Counted from the first letter of the stretch, positions 16,215-28,112 are shown. The stretch is DNA of 64,000 bases from Streptomyces albus subsp. albus (GCF_000719865.1 NZ_JOID01000015.1:62001-126000), one strand, 5' to 3'. Translations and numbers: made by a program. Notes: generated by a model not told the origin, from the sequence alone.

Positions 16215-18452
16215 ATGGGACGCGCGGACTACCGACGGGCCCAGCGGCAGTGGGCCCGTGAAGAACGGGGCGGGTTCATCCGCCGGCTCTTCACGCTGAA
16301 GCGGGTGCTGGGCACGTTCGTGCTGCTCGGAGCGCTCGCGATGGGCTCCTTCTTCGTGCTCTACCTGCTCGTCGACATACCCGACGGCGGCAACCCGGAG
16401 GCGACGGCCCAGAGCAACGCCTTCACCTTCAGCGACGGCGCCCTCATCGCCCGCGAGGGCGACTTCAACCGCGAGCTGGTGCCGATCAGCCGGATCCCCA
16501 AGGGCACCCAGTACGCGTTCGTGGCCGCCGAGAACAAGAGCTTCTACCAGGACCCCGGCGTCGACGTGAAGGGCCTCACCCGGGCGCTGGTCTCCACCGC
16601 GATGGGGCGGAAGCAGGGCGGATCGACCATCACCCAGCAGTATGTGAAGAACTACTTCCTCAGCCAGGAGCAGACGGTCACCCGCAAGGCCAAGGAACTG
16701 ATCATCGCGCTCAAGGTCGACCAGAAGCAGTCCAAGGACGAGATACTGGCCGGCTACATGAACACCAGCTACTTCGGGCGCGGCGCGTACGGCGTCCAGG
16801 CCGCGGCCAAGGCGTACTACGACACCGACGTCGAGGACCTCACCGTCGAGCAGAGCGCCTACCTCGCCGCGCTGCTCCAGGCGCCCAGCCAGTACGACCT
16901 GGCCGTCGCCGGTCCGAAGGCGCGGCAGCTCGTCACCGACCGCTGGCACTTCGTCCTCGACAACATGGTCGAGATGAAGTGGCTCAGCCCCGCCGAGCGG
17001 CGGGACATGACCTTCCCCGAGCCCGGGCAGCCCGAGCCCAACCCCGGGCTGGGCGGCCAGGCCGGCTACTTCGTCGAGGCGGCGAAGGCCGAGCTGATCG
17101 CCGCGGGCGTCGACGAGCAGGAGCTCGCCGCCCGCGGCTGGACCATCGAGCTCAACATCGACAAGAAGAAGCAGCGGGACCTGGAGAAGGCCGTCAAGGC
17201 GACCCTGCTGGACGATCTCGACCCGGAGCGGCGGGAGGTCGACGCGCGGGCCCAGCCCGGTGCCGTCTCGGTGGACCCGGAGACGGGGGCGGTGGTCGCG
17301 ATGTACGGCGGCCGGAACTACGTCGAGCACTTCATCAACAACGCCACCCGCCGCGACTACCAGCCCGCCTCCACCTTCAAGCCCGTCGTCCTCGCCACCG
17401 CGTTCGAGACGGCCGCCACCACCCAGGACGGGCAGCCGATCACGCCGAACACCGTGTACGACGGCACCAGCGAGCGCCCCGTCGAGGGCGGCGACACCCC
17501 CTTCGCCCCGCCGAACCAGGGCGATGTCGACTACGGTCCGATCACCGTCCAGCAGGCCATGAACAACTCGGTCAACTCCGTCTTCGCGCAGATGGCCGTG
17601 GACGCCGGGCTGGAACGGACCAAACAGATGGGTATCCAGCTCGGCATGAAGGGCGACGCGAGCGGTTTCGACGTCAAGCCCGCCATGTCGCTGGGCGTCA
17701 TGGGCGCCAGCCCGCTGGACATGGCCGCCGTCTACGCCACCCTCGCCAACCACGGCGAGCAGGTGAAACCCCGGCTGGTGAAGTCCGCCAAGCGCGGTGA
17801 CCAAGTGGTGGAGCTGCCGGACGCGATCGGCGAGCAGATGATCGAACGGCAGACCGCCGACACCGTCACCTCCGTGCTGCGGGGCGTCGTCAACGACGGC
17901 ACGGCCAAGGGCATCCGCTCCAACACGCTCAACTTCGCGGGCAAGACCGGCACCTCCGACGACAACAAGTCGGCCTGGTTCGCCGGTTACACCCCCGACC
18001 TGGTCACCACCGTCGGCCTCTTCGGCGAGGGCGAGGGCGGCAAGCAGGTCTCGCTGCGGGGAACGGGAGGCGGAGGGCGCGTCAACGGCGGCGGCTACCC
18101 GGCCCAGGTCTGGGCCGAGTACAACCGGCTCGCGCTGAGCGGCAAGCCCGCCGCCCAGTTCGACCTGGACGTCATGGAGGCACCCGAGCCGAGCATCTCG
18201 CCCAGCCCCTCGGAGAGCGAGAGCGAGGCGCCGGAGTCGCCCGAGCCGCCGGCGACCACCGAGCCCGGCCCGCCGGAGACCGTCACCCCGCCGCCGGCCG
18301 GCACGCTTCCGCCGCCCGGCACTCCCACGCCGCCCGGCGACACGGCGCCGCCCTCCGCGTCCACCCTGCCCGTCCCACCGGGCGACGGAACGGGCGACGG
18401 CGGCGCCCGCGTCGGCGCCGGGACGGAGACCGGCGCGGGGGACGGCACCTAG
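16215..18452 (+). CDS. Class A penicillin-binding protein (transglycosylase-transpeptidase)
   Basis: Bifunctional peptidoglycan synthase of 745 residues. A short basic cytoplasmic start is followed by one membrane anchor (~35-58). The GT51 transglycosylase contains ENKSFYQDPGVD near residue 107 and GGSTITQQYVKNYFL. The transpeptidase has the nucleophile in STFK (Ser386), an SVN motif in NNSVNSVF, and KTGTS near 576. The last ~90 residues are a Pro/Glu/Ser tail outside the cell, as in many actinobacterial PBPs. ATG at 16215 after GGAG is preferred over TTG at 16194. Monocistronic. Confidence 0.95.
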   Translation: MGRADYRRAQRQWAREERGGFIRRLFTLKRVLGTFVLLGALAMGSFFVLYLLVDIPDGGNPEATAQSNAFTFSDGALIAREGDFNRELVPISRIPKGTQYAFVAAENKSFYQDPGVDVKGLTRALVSTAMGRKQGGSTITQQYVKNYFLSQEQTVTRKAKELIIALKVDQKQSKDEILAGYMNTSYFGRGAYGVQAAAKAYYDTDVEDLTVEQSAYLAALLQAPSQYDLAVAGPKARQLVTDRWHFVLDNMVEMKWLSPAERRDMTFPEPGQPEPNPGLGGQAGYFVEAAKAELIAAGVDEQELAARGWTIELNIDKKKQRDLEKAVKATLLDDLDPERREVDARAQPGAVSVDPETGAVVAMYGGRNYVEHFINNATRRDYQPASTFKPVVLATAFETAATTQDGQPITPNTVYDGTSERPVEGGDTPFAPPNQGDVDYGPITVQQAMNNSVNSVFAQMAVDAGLERTKQMGIQLGMKGDASGFDVKPAMSLGVMGASPLDMAAVYATLANHGEQVKPRLVKSAKRGDQVVELPDAIGEQMIERQTADTVTSVLRGVVNDGTAKGIRSNTLNFAGKTGTSDDNKSAWFAGYTPDLVTTVGLFGEGEGGKQVSLRGTGGGGRVNGGGYPAQVWAEYNRLALSGKPAAQFDLDVMEAPEPSISPSPSESESEAPESPEPPATTEPGPPETVTPPPAGTLPPPGTPTPPGDTAPPSASTLPVPPGDGTGDGGARVGAGTETGAGDGT

Positions 18453-18646
18453 CGCCGCAACTGGCGGGCGTTCGCCCCGTCGCGACGCCCGGCCGCCGAG
18501 AGCACGCACCGGACGCCGCTCCTTGACGGGCAAACGCTGCCTGCTGCGGCACTGGAACACCCGCGAGCAGCCCGGTCGGTGAACTGTCCTGAGGAACACC
18601 GCGGTTGGGGGAGCGCCCCCTGCCCATCCTCTGTACCGTGTGGTGG

Positions 18647-19111
18647 ATGAGGCCCGTCATCGTGTCGGTCGACGTCCCGCACCCGCCCGAGCAGGTCTAC
18701 GACTTCCTCGACGTCATGGCTCACCACGAGCGCTTCACGGACCACTATCTGACCGGCTGGCGCTACAGCGGCCCCGAGCGCGGCACGGGATCGCGCGCCA
18801 CGGTCACCGCCGCGCTGGGCGGCACCAAGACCGACGTCACCATCGAGGTCGTCGAGGCCGAACCGCCGCGGCGCATCGTCGAACGGAACGTCAGCGCCGC
18901 CGGCCGGCGCCTGGCCCACGGCACCTACGCCATCGAACCGCTGCCGGCCGGCGGGAGCCGCGTCTCCTTCACCTACGGCTGGGCGAAGGCCCCGCTCGCC
19001 GACCGTCTGCTGGCGCCCCTCGTCCGGGCCGCGATGCGGCGCGCCAACCGCACGGCCATGCGCCGCCTGGCAGCCGAGCTGGCCCGCGACGGGTCGGCCG
19101 GCGGCCCCTGA
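18647..19111 (+). CDS. SRPBCC/polyketide-cyclase-fold protein
   Basis: About 155 residues with the START-like fold: VIVSVDVPHPPEQVYDFLDVMAHHERF at the start and a final amphipathic helix of Arg/Ala. Such proteins bind hydrophobic ligands in a deep pocket. ATG at 18647 is taken; GTG at 18638 and TTG at 18605 are in frame and cannot be excluded. Convergent with the large phosphatase gene. No substrate clue. Confidence 0.8.
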   Translation: MRPVIVSVDVPHPPEQVYDFLDVMAHHERFTDHYLTGWRYSGPERGTGSRATVTAALGGTKTDVTIEVVEAEPPRRIVERNVSAAGRRLAHGTYAIEPLPAGGSRVSFTYGWAKAPLADRLLAPLVRAAMRRANRTAMRRLAAELARDGSAGGP

Positions 19112-19157
19112 CGCCTCCGCGCACGCCGGGAGACGCCGGCTCCTCCGCCGGTGCGCG

Positions 19158-19179
19158 CGCCCCCGGGCCCGGGGGTGCG
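19158..19179. terminator. Short GC hairpin between convergent genes
   Basis: A near-perfect palindrome centred on CCCCCGGGCCCGGGGG, placed between the SRPBCC gene and the leftward phosphatase gene. It could serve both directions; the stem is short and has one wobble pair. Confidence 0.4.
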
Positions 19180-19246
19180 GCGAGGCCGCGGCCCCTCACC
19201 CGTACCCGCCAACGATGTCAGCGGACGGTACGGGGCCGCGCCTCCG

Positions 19247-21805
19247 CTAGCCCCCGTTCGTGAAGGGCAGCTCGAACCAGACGACCTTGCCCGTGCTCAG
19301 CCGGGTCGCCCCCCACCGCCGCGCCACCCTGTTGACGAGATACAGGCCGCGCCCGCCCTCGTCCGACGGCCGGGCCTGCCGCAGCCTCGGCAGCTGCGGT
19401 ACGTCGTCGCCCACCTCGCAGCGGAGGACGTCGGTCCGCAACAGCCGCAGCGTGATGGGGCGTTCGGCGTACCGGACGGCATTCGTGACGACCTCGCTGA
19501 CGAGGAGCTCCACGGAGTCCGTGAGGTCCTCCAGTCCCCAGCGCGCCAGCGCCCGCCGGGCCAGCCGGCGCGCCTTGCTGGGCGCGCGCTCCTGCGGATC
19601 GAGGAACCAGTACGCGACGTCGCTCGGCGGTATGCCGTCGAACCGGGCCGCGAGCAGGGCGATGTCGTCGTCCCGGTCGCCCGGGCCGAGCATGTCCAGC
19701 ACCTCGTCGCAGAGAGGCTCCAGCGGCGGCGGGTGGTCCGGGCCGGTCAGCCGCGCCGTCGCCACCAGCTTCTCGCGGAGCTGCTCGATACCCGTCCACA
19801 CGTCGCGCAGCCGGGACTCGACCAGGCCGTCGGTGTAGAGCAGCAGCGTCGCCCCGGCGGGCGCGTCCAGCTCCACCGCCTCGAAGTCCACCCCGCCCAC
19901 GCCGATCGGCGCGCCCGGCGGGACGCGCAGCACCTCCGCCCGGCCGCCCAGATGCAGCAGCACCGGCGGCGGATGGCCCGCGTTGGCGACGACGATCCGG
20001 TGCGCGACCGGGTCGTACACCGCGTAGATGCAGGTCGCCATCCGGTCGCTGCCCAGCCGCTGCGCCTGCTCGTCGAGGTGGTGCAGCACCTCCTGCGGCG
20101 GCAGGTCGAGCTGGGCCAGCGTCTGCGCCGTCGTGCGGAGCTGTCCCATGATCGCGGCCGAGGTCATGGAGTGGCCCATGACGTCGCCGACGACCAGGGC
20201 GACCCGGCTGCCGGGCAGCGGGATCGCGTCGTACCAGTCGCCGCCGACGCGGGCCGTCTCCGCGGCCGGCAGATAGCGGCTGGCGAGCCGCACGCCGGTG
20301 GGCTGCGGGAGCGAGTCGGGGAGCATGGAGCGCTGCAGGGCGTCGGCGATGTACGCCTCGCGCCCGTACAGCACGGCCTTGTCCACGCCGAGCGCCGTAT
20401 GCGTCGCCAGTTGGGCGGCGACCAGCAGATCGTCGGCCTCGAACGCGGGCCGGTCGGTGAGCCGCAGGAACACCGCCGCGCCGATCACCCGGCGGCGCCC
20501 GCGCAGCGGCGCGAGGACGGCCCGCCGGCCGGCCGGGACCGGGAAGTCCGGGCCGAGCAGTTCCGGCAGGGCGTCCAGGGCTCCCTCGGAGTCGCCGAAC
20601 ACCGGGCGTACGCCGCGCAGCACCTCGGCCAGCGGCCCGCCCGGCGCCACCTCGGCGAGCTTGGCGGCGGGCGGCAGTCCGGGGTCCGGCGCGGGCCCGG
20701 ACGGACGCGCGGGGTCCTGCCCCGCCGTGTCCCGCTGATGCCCCTCGCGTTTCTCGCGTTCCGTCTGATCGGTGCGCTCCGTGCGCGCGGTGTGCTCGCC
20801 GGAGCCCGCCGTTCCCCGCTCCGTACCGGAGGCCGTCATGCCGCCGGTGCCGCCGCCGCGCCCGGGCGGCAGCCGGTCCGTACGGCGCAGCCGCAGGGTG
20901 AACGGTTCCACCGGCCGCTCGTCGCCGACCGGCAGCGGGTCGCGCAGATAGACGAGGATGACGTCGGCGAAGGTCGGCACGGTGGCCCGGCAGAGGCCGA
21001 GCACGATCTCGTCGAGGTCGATACCGCGCGCGATGCGGCGGGTTGCGGCGCCGATGAACCGCAGCCGGTCGCCGTCCCGCTGGTGCCGGGCGGCCATCTC
21101 GGCCGCGGTCGGCACCACGCCGCCGTCTCCGGCCGGACCGCCCGCCGCGTCCGCGCGCTCATGGGTGTCCGTCCGCTGGGCCGGCGGCTGCGGCTGTGCC
21201 TGCGGTTGTCCCTGCGGCTGCGGCGCGGTCTCGGGACCCGCGCCGGCCGGGCGGCGCCCCCGGCCGCGGGACCGGTTGCGCCGGGCCGCGGCCGCGGCGG
21301 CCGCCGCCGCTGCCTCGCGGTCGGCGGCGGTGGAGTCCTGTGGCAGATCGCCCTTGCGGGTCGCGGCCATGCCGACGGCCACGGCGGCCCCGCGCGGGCG
21401 CCCGGTGCGAGACGGGTTCGCCGAGGCGTCCCGGCCCTCCTCGCGGCCCGCGCGGGAGGCCGCGGTGCCGCGCGCCCGGCCGCCCTGCCGGGCCATCGCC
21501 GTGCGCGGGTCCTCCGGCTTGCCGCCGGTCCGCCGCGGCGCGGGGCGGGCGCCGCGGACACCCTCGTCCTCGGGGTCTTCCCCGGCCGGGGGCGGCTCCG
21601 GATCGCCGTCCGCGACGCCGTCGCCGCGCGGGCGGGGACGGGAACGCCGCCCGGCGGCGGAGGCGCCGTCGCGGTCGCCCGTGCGGCCGGCCGGCGGGCG
21701 GGGCCGGCCCGCGGGTTCCTGGCCCGGGGCAGCGGCGTTCGCCGGGGCGTGCCCGGGCTGGGTGGCGGCCGGTCGGCCGTCGTTGGAGGTCGGGTACTCC
21801 GTCAC
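19247..21805 (-). CDS. GAF-SpoIIE phosphatase with C-terminal GHKL kinase domain
   Basis: An 852-residue cytoplasmic regulator of the partner-switching type. Residues ~1-235 are disordered (Arg/Pro/Ala). A GAF-like sensor region spans ~240-500. The PP2C/SpoIIE phosphatase (~510-720) shows VGGDWYDAIPL, VVGDVMGHS and YTDGLVESR, with its metal-binding Asp residues. The last ~130 residues are a GHKL anti-sigma-type kinase with VSEVVTNAVRYA and DEGGRGLYLV. It probably controls an anti-sigma-factor antagonist by opposing kinase and phosphatase activities. The architecture repeats in the gene at 61299-63932. Confidence 0.92.
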   Translation of the reverse strand: MTEYPTSNDGRPAATQPGHAPANAAAPGQEPAGRPRPPAGRTGDRDGASAAGRRSRPRPRGDGVADGDPEPPPAGEDPEDEGVRGARPAPRRTGGKPEDPRTAMARQGGRARGTAASRAGREEGRDASANPSRTGRPRGAAVAVGMAATRKGDLPQDSTAADREAAAAAAAAAARRNRSRGRGRRPAGAGPETAPQPQGQPQAQPQPPAQRTDTHERADAAGGPAGDGGVVPTAAEMAARHQRDGDRLRFIGAATRRIARGIDLDEIVLGLCRATVPTFADVILVYLRDPLPVGDERPVEPFTLRLRRTDRLPPGRGGGTGGMTASGTERGTAGSGEHTARTERTDQTEREKREGHQRDTAGQDPARPSGPAPDPGLPPAAKLAEVAPGGPLAEVLRGVRPVFGDSEGALDALPELLGPDFPVPAGRRAVLAPLRGRRRVIGAAVFLRLTDRPAFEADDLLVAAQLATHTALGVDKAVLYGREAYIADALQRSMLPDSLPQPTGVRLASRYLPAAETARVGGDWYDAIPLPGSRVALVVGDVMGHSMTSAAIMGQLRTTAQTLAQLDLPPQEVLHHLDEQAQRLGSDRMATCIYAVYDPVAHRIVVANAGHPPPVLLHLGGRAEVLRVPPGAPIGVGGVDFEAVELDAPAGATLLLYTDGLVESRLRDVWTGIEQLREKLVATARLTGPDHPPPLEPLCDEVLDMLGPGDRDDDIALLAARFDGIPPSDVAYWFLDPQERAPSKARRLARRALARWGLEDLTDSVELLVSEVVTNAVRYAERPITLRLLRTDVLRCEVGDDVPQLPRLRQARPSDEGGRGLYLVNRVARRWGATRLSTGKVVWFELPFTNGG

Positions 21806-21849
21806 GCGTGGGGTTCCATCCGTCCGGGGCCGGCGTCGGGCGCCAGTGG

Positions 21850-22557
21850 TCAGGCGCTCCGTCGGCAGTGCAGGAAGAGCTGGATCTCGGGGGGTACTTC
21901 GGTGCTGGCCGGCGCGTACGCGTACGAGTCCTCCCCGGCGATCTCGAAACCCGCCGCGCGGACGACCTGCCGCAACTCGTCCCGTAGATAACCGGATACC
22001 CGGATCGGACTGCCCAGGAACGGAATCACCGCGTCATCCACGTCGGCCTCGACCATCGACAGCACCAGCGGGCCGCCGGGCCGCAGCAGGCCGTGCAGCA
22101 TGCGCAGGGCGTGCGGGATCTCGGCGCGCGGCAGCATCAGCAGGGAGAAGAAGGCGGCGGCGCCGTCGAAGAGGCCGAGATGGCCCGGGCGGCCGGCGCC
22201 GAGATCGGCCAGATCGAGCTGGTGGAACTCGGCCGCGGGAACGTTCTCCCGGCAGAGCGCCACCATGGTGGCCGACAGGTCCACGCCCACCACCTCGTGC
22301 CCGGCGTCCGCGAGCTGGGCGGCCGTCGGCACGCCGGTGCCGCAGCCGACGTCCAGCACCCGGGAGCCCGGGGGCAGTTCCCCGGCCAGCCAGGCGCCGG
22401 CGGCGATCTGGCCCTCCCGGTGCGGGAACGCCTCGGTGTAGCGGGTGGCGATGGCGTCGAACGCCTCCGCCTGTCCGGAGCGGTCGATGGCGGACCGGTC
22501 GTAGCCCTCGTAGCCGTCGGCAGCCGCCGGCGCGTCCTGCCGGCCGTCTCCGCTCAT
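21850..22557 (-). CDS. Class I SAM-dependent methyltransferase
   Basis: A 235-residue UbiE-like methyltransferase. SAM-binding motif I is VLDVGCGTGVPTAAQLA near residues 75-91, with the acidic motif II in VVGVDLSATMVALC and motif III in LRPGGPLVLSMVEAD. The Asp-rich N-terminal 20 residues look disordered. Substrate unknown. Its stop lies 45 bases before the start of the leftward phosphatase gene, so the two could be co-transcribed. Confidence 0.88.
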   Translation of the reverse strand: MSGDGRQDAPAAADGYEGYDRSAIDRSGQAEAFDAIATRYTEAFPHREGQIAAGAWLAGELPPGSRVLDVGCGTGVPTAAQLADAGHEVVGVDLSATMVALCRENVPAAEFHQLDLADLGAGRPGHLGLFDGAAAFFSLLMLPRAEIPHALRMLHGLLRPGGPLVLSMVEADVDDAVIPFLGSPIRVSGYLRDELRQVVRAAGFEIAGEDSYAYAPASTEVPPEIQLFLHCRRSA

Positions 22558-22804
22558 GTGTCGTTCCCCTCCGGTGGCTTGGGTGACTGCCGGTCACATC
22601 CCCTCCGAGCGGGCGGAGTTGTGGCCGTGAATCGCCAGGAGGCGATCCTACGTTTCCTGCATGGGGGGTGCTACAAGAGGATCACGCCCATCACACCAGC
22701 GCCCGGCCCGGCAGTCCACCGTTCGCCCCGACATCCCGCGCGGTACGCCGCCGGGGGCGGCTCCGGCGGGCGCGTCCGGCGGGCGGATTCCGGGCCGGCG
22801 CGGG

Positions 22805-24274
22805 TCACGGCCGCGTCATCCGCAGCACGTCGAGCGCCTCGTCCAATTGTTCCACCGTCAGCAGCCCGCGCTCCACATATCCGGAGTCCAGCACCACCTC
22901 GCGGATGGTGCGCCGCTCGGCCAGGGAGCGCTTGGCGACCTTGGCGGCCTCCTCGTAACCGAGGTAGCGGTTCAGCGGGGTGACGACGGAGGGGGAGGAC
23001 TCGGCGTACTCGCGGGCCCGTTCGGCGTTGGCGGTGATCCCCGTCACGGTGCGGTCCGCGAGCAGCCGGGCGGCGGACGAGAGCAGCCGCACGGACTCCA
23101 GCAGATTCTTGCCGATCACCGGAAGCATGACGTTCAGCTCGAAGTTGCCGGAGGCGCCCGCCACGGCGACCGTGGTGTCGTTCCCGGTGACCTGCGCGGC
23201 CACCATCAGCACCGCCTCCGGGACCACGGGGTTGACCTTCCCCGGCATGATCGACGAACCGGGCTGCAGATCCGGCAGGTTGATCTCGGCCAGCCCGGTG
23301 CGCGGCCCGGAGGCCATCCAGCGCAGATCGTTGCAGATCTTGGTGAGGCCGACGGCGATGGTGCGGAGCTGCCCCGAGGTCTCCACCAGGGCGTCCCGGG
23401 CGCCCTGCGCCTCGAAGTGGTCCCGGGCCTCGGTCAGCGGCAGGCCCGTGGTGCGGGCCAGCTCGGCGATCACCGCGGCGGAGAAGCCGGGCGGGGTGTT
23501 GATGCCGGTGCCCACCGCCGTGCCGCCCAGCGGCAGTTCGGCCAGCCGGGGCAGGGCGGACTCCAGCCGCTCGACGCCGTAGCGGACCTGGGCCGCGTAG
23601 CCGCCGAACTCCTGGCCGAGGGTGACCGGCGTCGCGTCCATCAGATGCGTCCGGCCGGACTTCACCACCTCGGCGAACTCCGCCGACTTCTCCTCCAGCG
23701 CCGCCGCGAGATGCCCGAGCGCCGGGATGAGGTCGGCGGTGACGGCCGCCGTCGCGGCGATGTGGATCGAGGACGGGAAGACGTCGTTGGAGGACTGCCC
23801 GGCGTTGACGTGGTCGTTGGGGTGGACGGGGGCGCCCCCCAGCCGCTCGCTCGCCAGGGTGGCCAGCACCTCGTTGACGTTCATGTTCGAGGAGGTGCCC
23901 GAGCCGGTCTGGAAGACGTCCACCGGGAAGTGCTCGTCCCAGCGGCCCTCGGCCACCTCCGCGGCCGCCTCCGCGATCGCGGCGGCGGTCTTCGGATCGA
24001 GCACGCCCAGCTCGGCGTTGACCTTGGCGGCGGCCCCCTTGATCCGCGCCAGGGCCGCGATGTGCGCCCGCTCCAGCCGCTGCCCGGAGACGGGGAAGTT
24101 CTCCACCGCCCGCTGGGTCTGGGCCCGCCACTTGGCGTGCGCGGGGACCCGGACCTCGCCCATCGAGTCGCGCTCGGTGCGGTGGCCGACCTCGCCGGAG
24201 CGGAGCCCGCCGGCCGGTCCGCCGCGCCCTCCGCCGTCCGCTCCGCCGCGCGCCGCGTCCTGTGCCTCCGCCAT
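22805..24274 (-). CDS. fumC: Fumarate hydratase, class II (FumC)
   Basis: Iron-independent fumarase interconverting fumarate and malate in the TCA cycle. The superfamily signature [11 protein letters not shown] is present, along with [12 protein letters not shown] and the [14 protein letters not shown] block. ATG at 24274 follows GGGAGG, giving 489 residues. The first ~30 residues are a Gly/Ala extension before the conserved [12 protein letters not shown] start, so an internal start at that Met is also possible. It lies downstream of the class I fumarase, with a hairpin between them, so it may have its own promoter. Confidence 0.95.
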   Translation of the reverse strand: MAEAQDAARGGADGGGRGGPAGGLRSGEVGHRTERDSMGEVRVPAHAKWRAQTQRAVENFPVSGQRLERAHIAALARIKGAAAKVNAELGVLDPKTAAAIAEAAAEVAEGRWDEHFPVDVFQTGSGTSSNMNVNEVLATLASERLGGAPVHPNDHVNAGQSSNDVFPSSIHIAATAAVTADLIPALGHLAAALEEKSAEFAEVVKSGRTHLMDATPVTLGQEFGGYAAQVRYGVERLESALPRLAELPLGGTAVGTGINTPPGFSAAVIAELARTTGLPLTEARDHFEAQGARDALVETSGQLRTIAVGLTKICNDLRWMASGPRTGLAEINLPDLQPGSSIMPGKVNPVVPEAVLMVAAQVTGNDTTVAVAGASGNFELNVMLPVIGKNLLESVRLLSSAARLLADRTVTGITANAERAREYAESSPSVVTPLNRYLGYEEAAKVAKRSLAERRTIREVVLDSGYVERGLLTVEQLDEALDVLRMTRP

Positions 24275-24464
24275 GCCGCGTGCCTCCCTCGGTCGTCCTC
24301 GTGTACTCAGCGCCTGCCCGGCCCCCGGCGTCACCAACGGGCCGCACCCCGTCAGTTAATCCGCGAGCGGGCGCGGAGAGAGGGAACGGGCGGCGCTCCG
24401 CGCGCCGGGGAGGTCCTGCGGCGGGCGGAGCTGCGCCATGCGCGGCGGGGAGGCTGTCGCGCCA

Positions 24465-24503
24465 GAGGGTGCGGGCCCCCGGTCCGCCGGAGCCCGCACC
24501 CTC
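24465..24503 (-). terminator. Hairpin between the two fumarase genes
   Basis: Perfect 12-bp arms 24465-24476 and 24492-24503 around a 15-base loop, starting 20 bases after the class I fumarase stop when read leftward. It should separate that gene from fumC. Confidence 0.7.
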
Positions 24504-24522
24504 CTTCCGCCCTGCCGGGGCG

Positions 24523-26196
<1,674 letters not shown>

Positions 26197-26270
26197 GGTC
26201 GGGGTTTCCTCGTCTCGGCGTGCGGCTGGGGGCCCGTCCAGCGTAGAACGCCGCGCGGACGGCGGGCCTG

Positions 26271-26289
26271 TGAGGTAGGGCTCACCTCG
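26271..26289. promoter_or_regulatory. Possible IdeR/DmdR iron box before the class I fumarase
   Basis: TGAGGTAGGGCTCACCTCG matches the IdeR/DmdR1 consensus as I remember it (TTAGGTTAGGCTCACCTAA) at 14 of 19 positions, with the core AGGT...GGCTCACCT kept. It is centred about 85 bases before the fumarase ATG. The match was judged by eye. Confidence 0.4.
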
Positions 26290-26522
26290 GGCGTGCGGCG
26301 GCGGGGCCGCGGACGCCCTCCGGCAGAGCGGGTTCGGGTTCCACTCCGGGGGCGGCGCCCCGGCGGGCGGCGTCCGTCGCGGCGTCCGGCCGGTGGTTCG
26401 CCCGTGGCTCCCCCCGCTCGACGGGCCCCGGCGGGGCGCACCGGACGCCGCTCCCCGGGCGGGCGGACGCTGCCCGCCGGGGCACTAGTCGCGATCTATC
26501 GCGTTTGGATAGGCTGGCGGAC

Positions 26523-27479
26523 GTGGATGCCGCATCAGCACGGGGGCCCGCCCCCGACGTTCCCGACGCCCCCGAACCGCCCGTGGGTCCGGCGGCGCCG
26601 GAGCCGCCCGTGGCGCCCGGACCGCCGCAGGCTCCGGCACTTCCCGAGCCGCCCGCCGCACCGGAAGCCCCGGAGCCCCCGCGGGCACCCGGCGGGGAGA
26701 CGGTCCGGCGCGCGACCGGGTCCGGCGGCCCGCAGCCCGGGTGGCGGGAGGCGCGCGAGCCGCATCCCGCCCCGTTGGACCTGCGGAAGCCGCCCGGGCC
26801 GGTCCCGCAGGCGCCCCACGCCGCGTCTCCGGCCGCCGCGTCGTCCCCCGCCGGGATGCGCGCCTCCGACCGGGACCGCGACCGGATCGCGGACATCCTG
26901 CGGGAGGCGCTGGCCGAGGGGCGGCTGACCGCCGAGGAGCACTCCGAGCGGATCGACCTGGTCTACCGGGCCAAGACGGTCGGCGAACTGGAGCCGCTGG
27001 TGGGCGACTTGCCGGTGCCGGGCGACGAGAGCCGGAGCACGTACCGCCCCGCGCCCCTCCCCGGCGGAGCGCCGCACTCGGCGACGAGCGCGGCCTCGGA
27101 GAACCTCATCGCCGTCTTCGGCGGTGCCACCCGCAAGGGCCGCTGGCGGGTCGGCCCGCGCACCACGGCCTTCGCCCTGTTCGGCGGGGTCGAGATCGAT
27201 CTGACGGAGGCGGTCTTCCAGCAGCAGGAGATCGTCATCAACGCCACGGCGATCTTCGGAGGGGTGGAGATCCGGGTGCCGGAGAACGTGACGCTGCGCG
27301 GTACGGGCACCGGCATCTTCGGCGGCTTCGACGTGCGCACCCGCGAGGGCGACGACCCCGCCGCGCCGATCGTGGTCGTCACCGGCTTCGCCGTCTTCGG
27401 CGGGGTGGAGGCCCGCCCGAAGCGCGGCAAGCTGCTGAGGGATCTTCGCGATCGCATGCGGCGGGAACTGGGCGGCTGA
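26523..27479 (+). CDS. DUF1707 protein with LiaF-like C-terminal domain
   Basis: About 318 residues. The first ~110 are disordered Pro/Ala-rich sequence. DUF1707 (MRASDRDRDRIADILREALAEGRL, then TAEEHSERIDLVYRA) lies near 112-165. The C-terminal part has repeated Phe-Gly-Gly turns (IAVFGGATRKG, FALFGGVEID, AIFGGVEIRV, AVFGGVEARP), as in the LiaF-like beta-helix domain of cell-envelope stress proteins. Start is uncertain: GTG at 26523 preferred, TTG at 26505 possible. Upstream of the whiB-like gene. Confidence 0.82.
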   Translation: MDAASARGPAPDVPDAPEPPVGPAAPEPPVAPGPPQAPALPEPPAAPEAPEPPRAPGGETVRRATGSGGPQPGWREAREPHPAPLDLRKPPGPVPQAPHAASPAAASSPAGMRASDRDRDRIADILREALAEGRLTAEEHSERIDLVYRAKTVGELEPLVGDLPVPGDESRSTYRPAPLPGGAPHSATSAASENLIAVFGGATRKGRWRVGPRTTAFALFGGVEIDLTEAVFQQQEIVINATAIFGGVEIRVPENVTLRGTGTGIFGGFDVRTREGDDPAAPIVVVTGFAVFGGVEARPKRGKLLRDLRDRMRRELGG

Positions 27480-27635
27480 GCCCGCGCGGATCGGTCCGCC
27501 ACGGTGTGAATAGGCGCGCGTACAGCGGGTAGGGAGAGTCGAGTCGTCTCTCGTGCGGCATGGGGGTGCAAACGGTCGTGCGAAGGGAGACGGGCAAGGG
27601 TGACCCTTTCGCGTAGCTGTCGTCAGGAGTAGACC

Positions 27636-28010
27636 GTGCTGCAAACGCCGCATCAGCCCCCGCAGGCCGCCGTCGTGCCGTCCCAGCGTGTGACCGCGCG
27701 GGACCAGGACGGCCCCTGGCATTCGGAGGCGGTGTGCCGCCGGGACGAGGCAGGGCTGTTCTTCGCGCCGTCCAAGGAGCCGACGGCCGCGAGGCTGTCG
27801 CGCGAGGAGGCCGCGAAGAGAGTCTGTGCGCGCTGCCCGGTGCTGGTCGCATGCCGGGAGCACGCTCTGCTGCAGCCGGAGCCCTACGGCGTGTGGGGCG
27901 GGCTCACCGCCGCCGAGCGCCGGGTCGTGCTCGCCCGCCGCCGGCGGCGCGACGCCGAGCTGCAGAAGACGGCGCGACCGGCGATATCGCACATCGCCGC
28001 CGCCGGCTGA
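27636..28010 (+). CDS. WhiB-family Fe-S transcription factor
   Basis: A 124-residue WhiB-like protein. The four cluster cysteines are Cys34, Cys64, Cys67 and Cys73 (CARCPVLVAC). The GVWGG turn at 85-89 precedes a strongly basic tail (RRVVLARRRRRDAELQ) for DNA contact. GTG at 27636 follows AGGAG. The neighbourhood (DUF1707 before, glpX after) suggests the orthologue of S. coelicolor WblI, from memory. WhiB proteins usually act with the principal sigma factor and sense redox or nitric oxide. Confidence 0.94.
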   Translation: MLQTPHQPPQAAVVPSQRVTARDQDGPWHSEAVCRRDEAGLFFAPSKEPTAARLSREEAAKRVCARCPVLVACREHALLQPEPYGVWGGLTAAERRVVLARRRRRDAELQKTARPAISHIAAAG

Positions 28011-28047
28011 GAACGGGGCCGGCACGGCCCCGGCAGAAGGACGGTGC

Positions 28048-28085
28048 AGAGGAGGGACGCCCCCCGCACGGGGCGTTCCTCCTCT
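28048..28085. terminator. Bidirectional hairpin between whiB-like gene and glpX
   Basis: 16-bp arms 28048-28063 and 28070-28085 with one G-U pair and a 6-base loop, between convergent genes. Read rightward, the distal arm is rich in C and T. Confidence 0.75.
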
Positions 28086-28112
28086 CCTGCCTGTCCTCCG
28101 CGGGCGGCTCGG

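Noticed and set aside
16119..18599. Long leftward frame opposite the penicillin-binding protein gene
   Set aside because: Shadow of a well-supported gene with intact catalytic motifs; composition is unnatural (Leu/Gly/Arg/His-rich).
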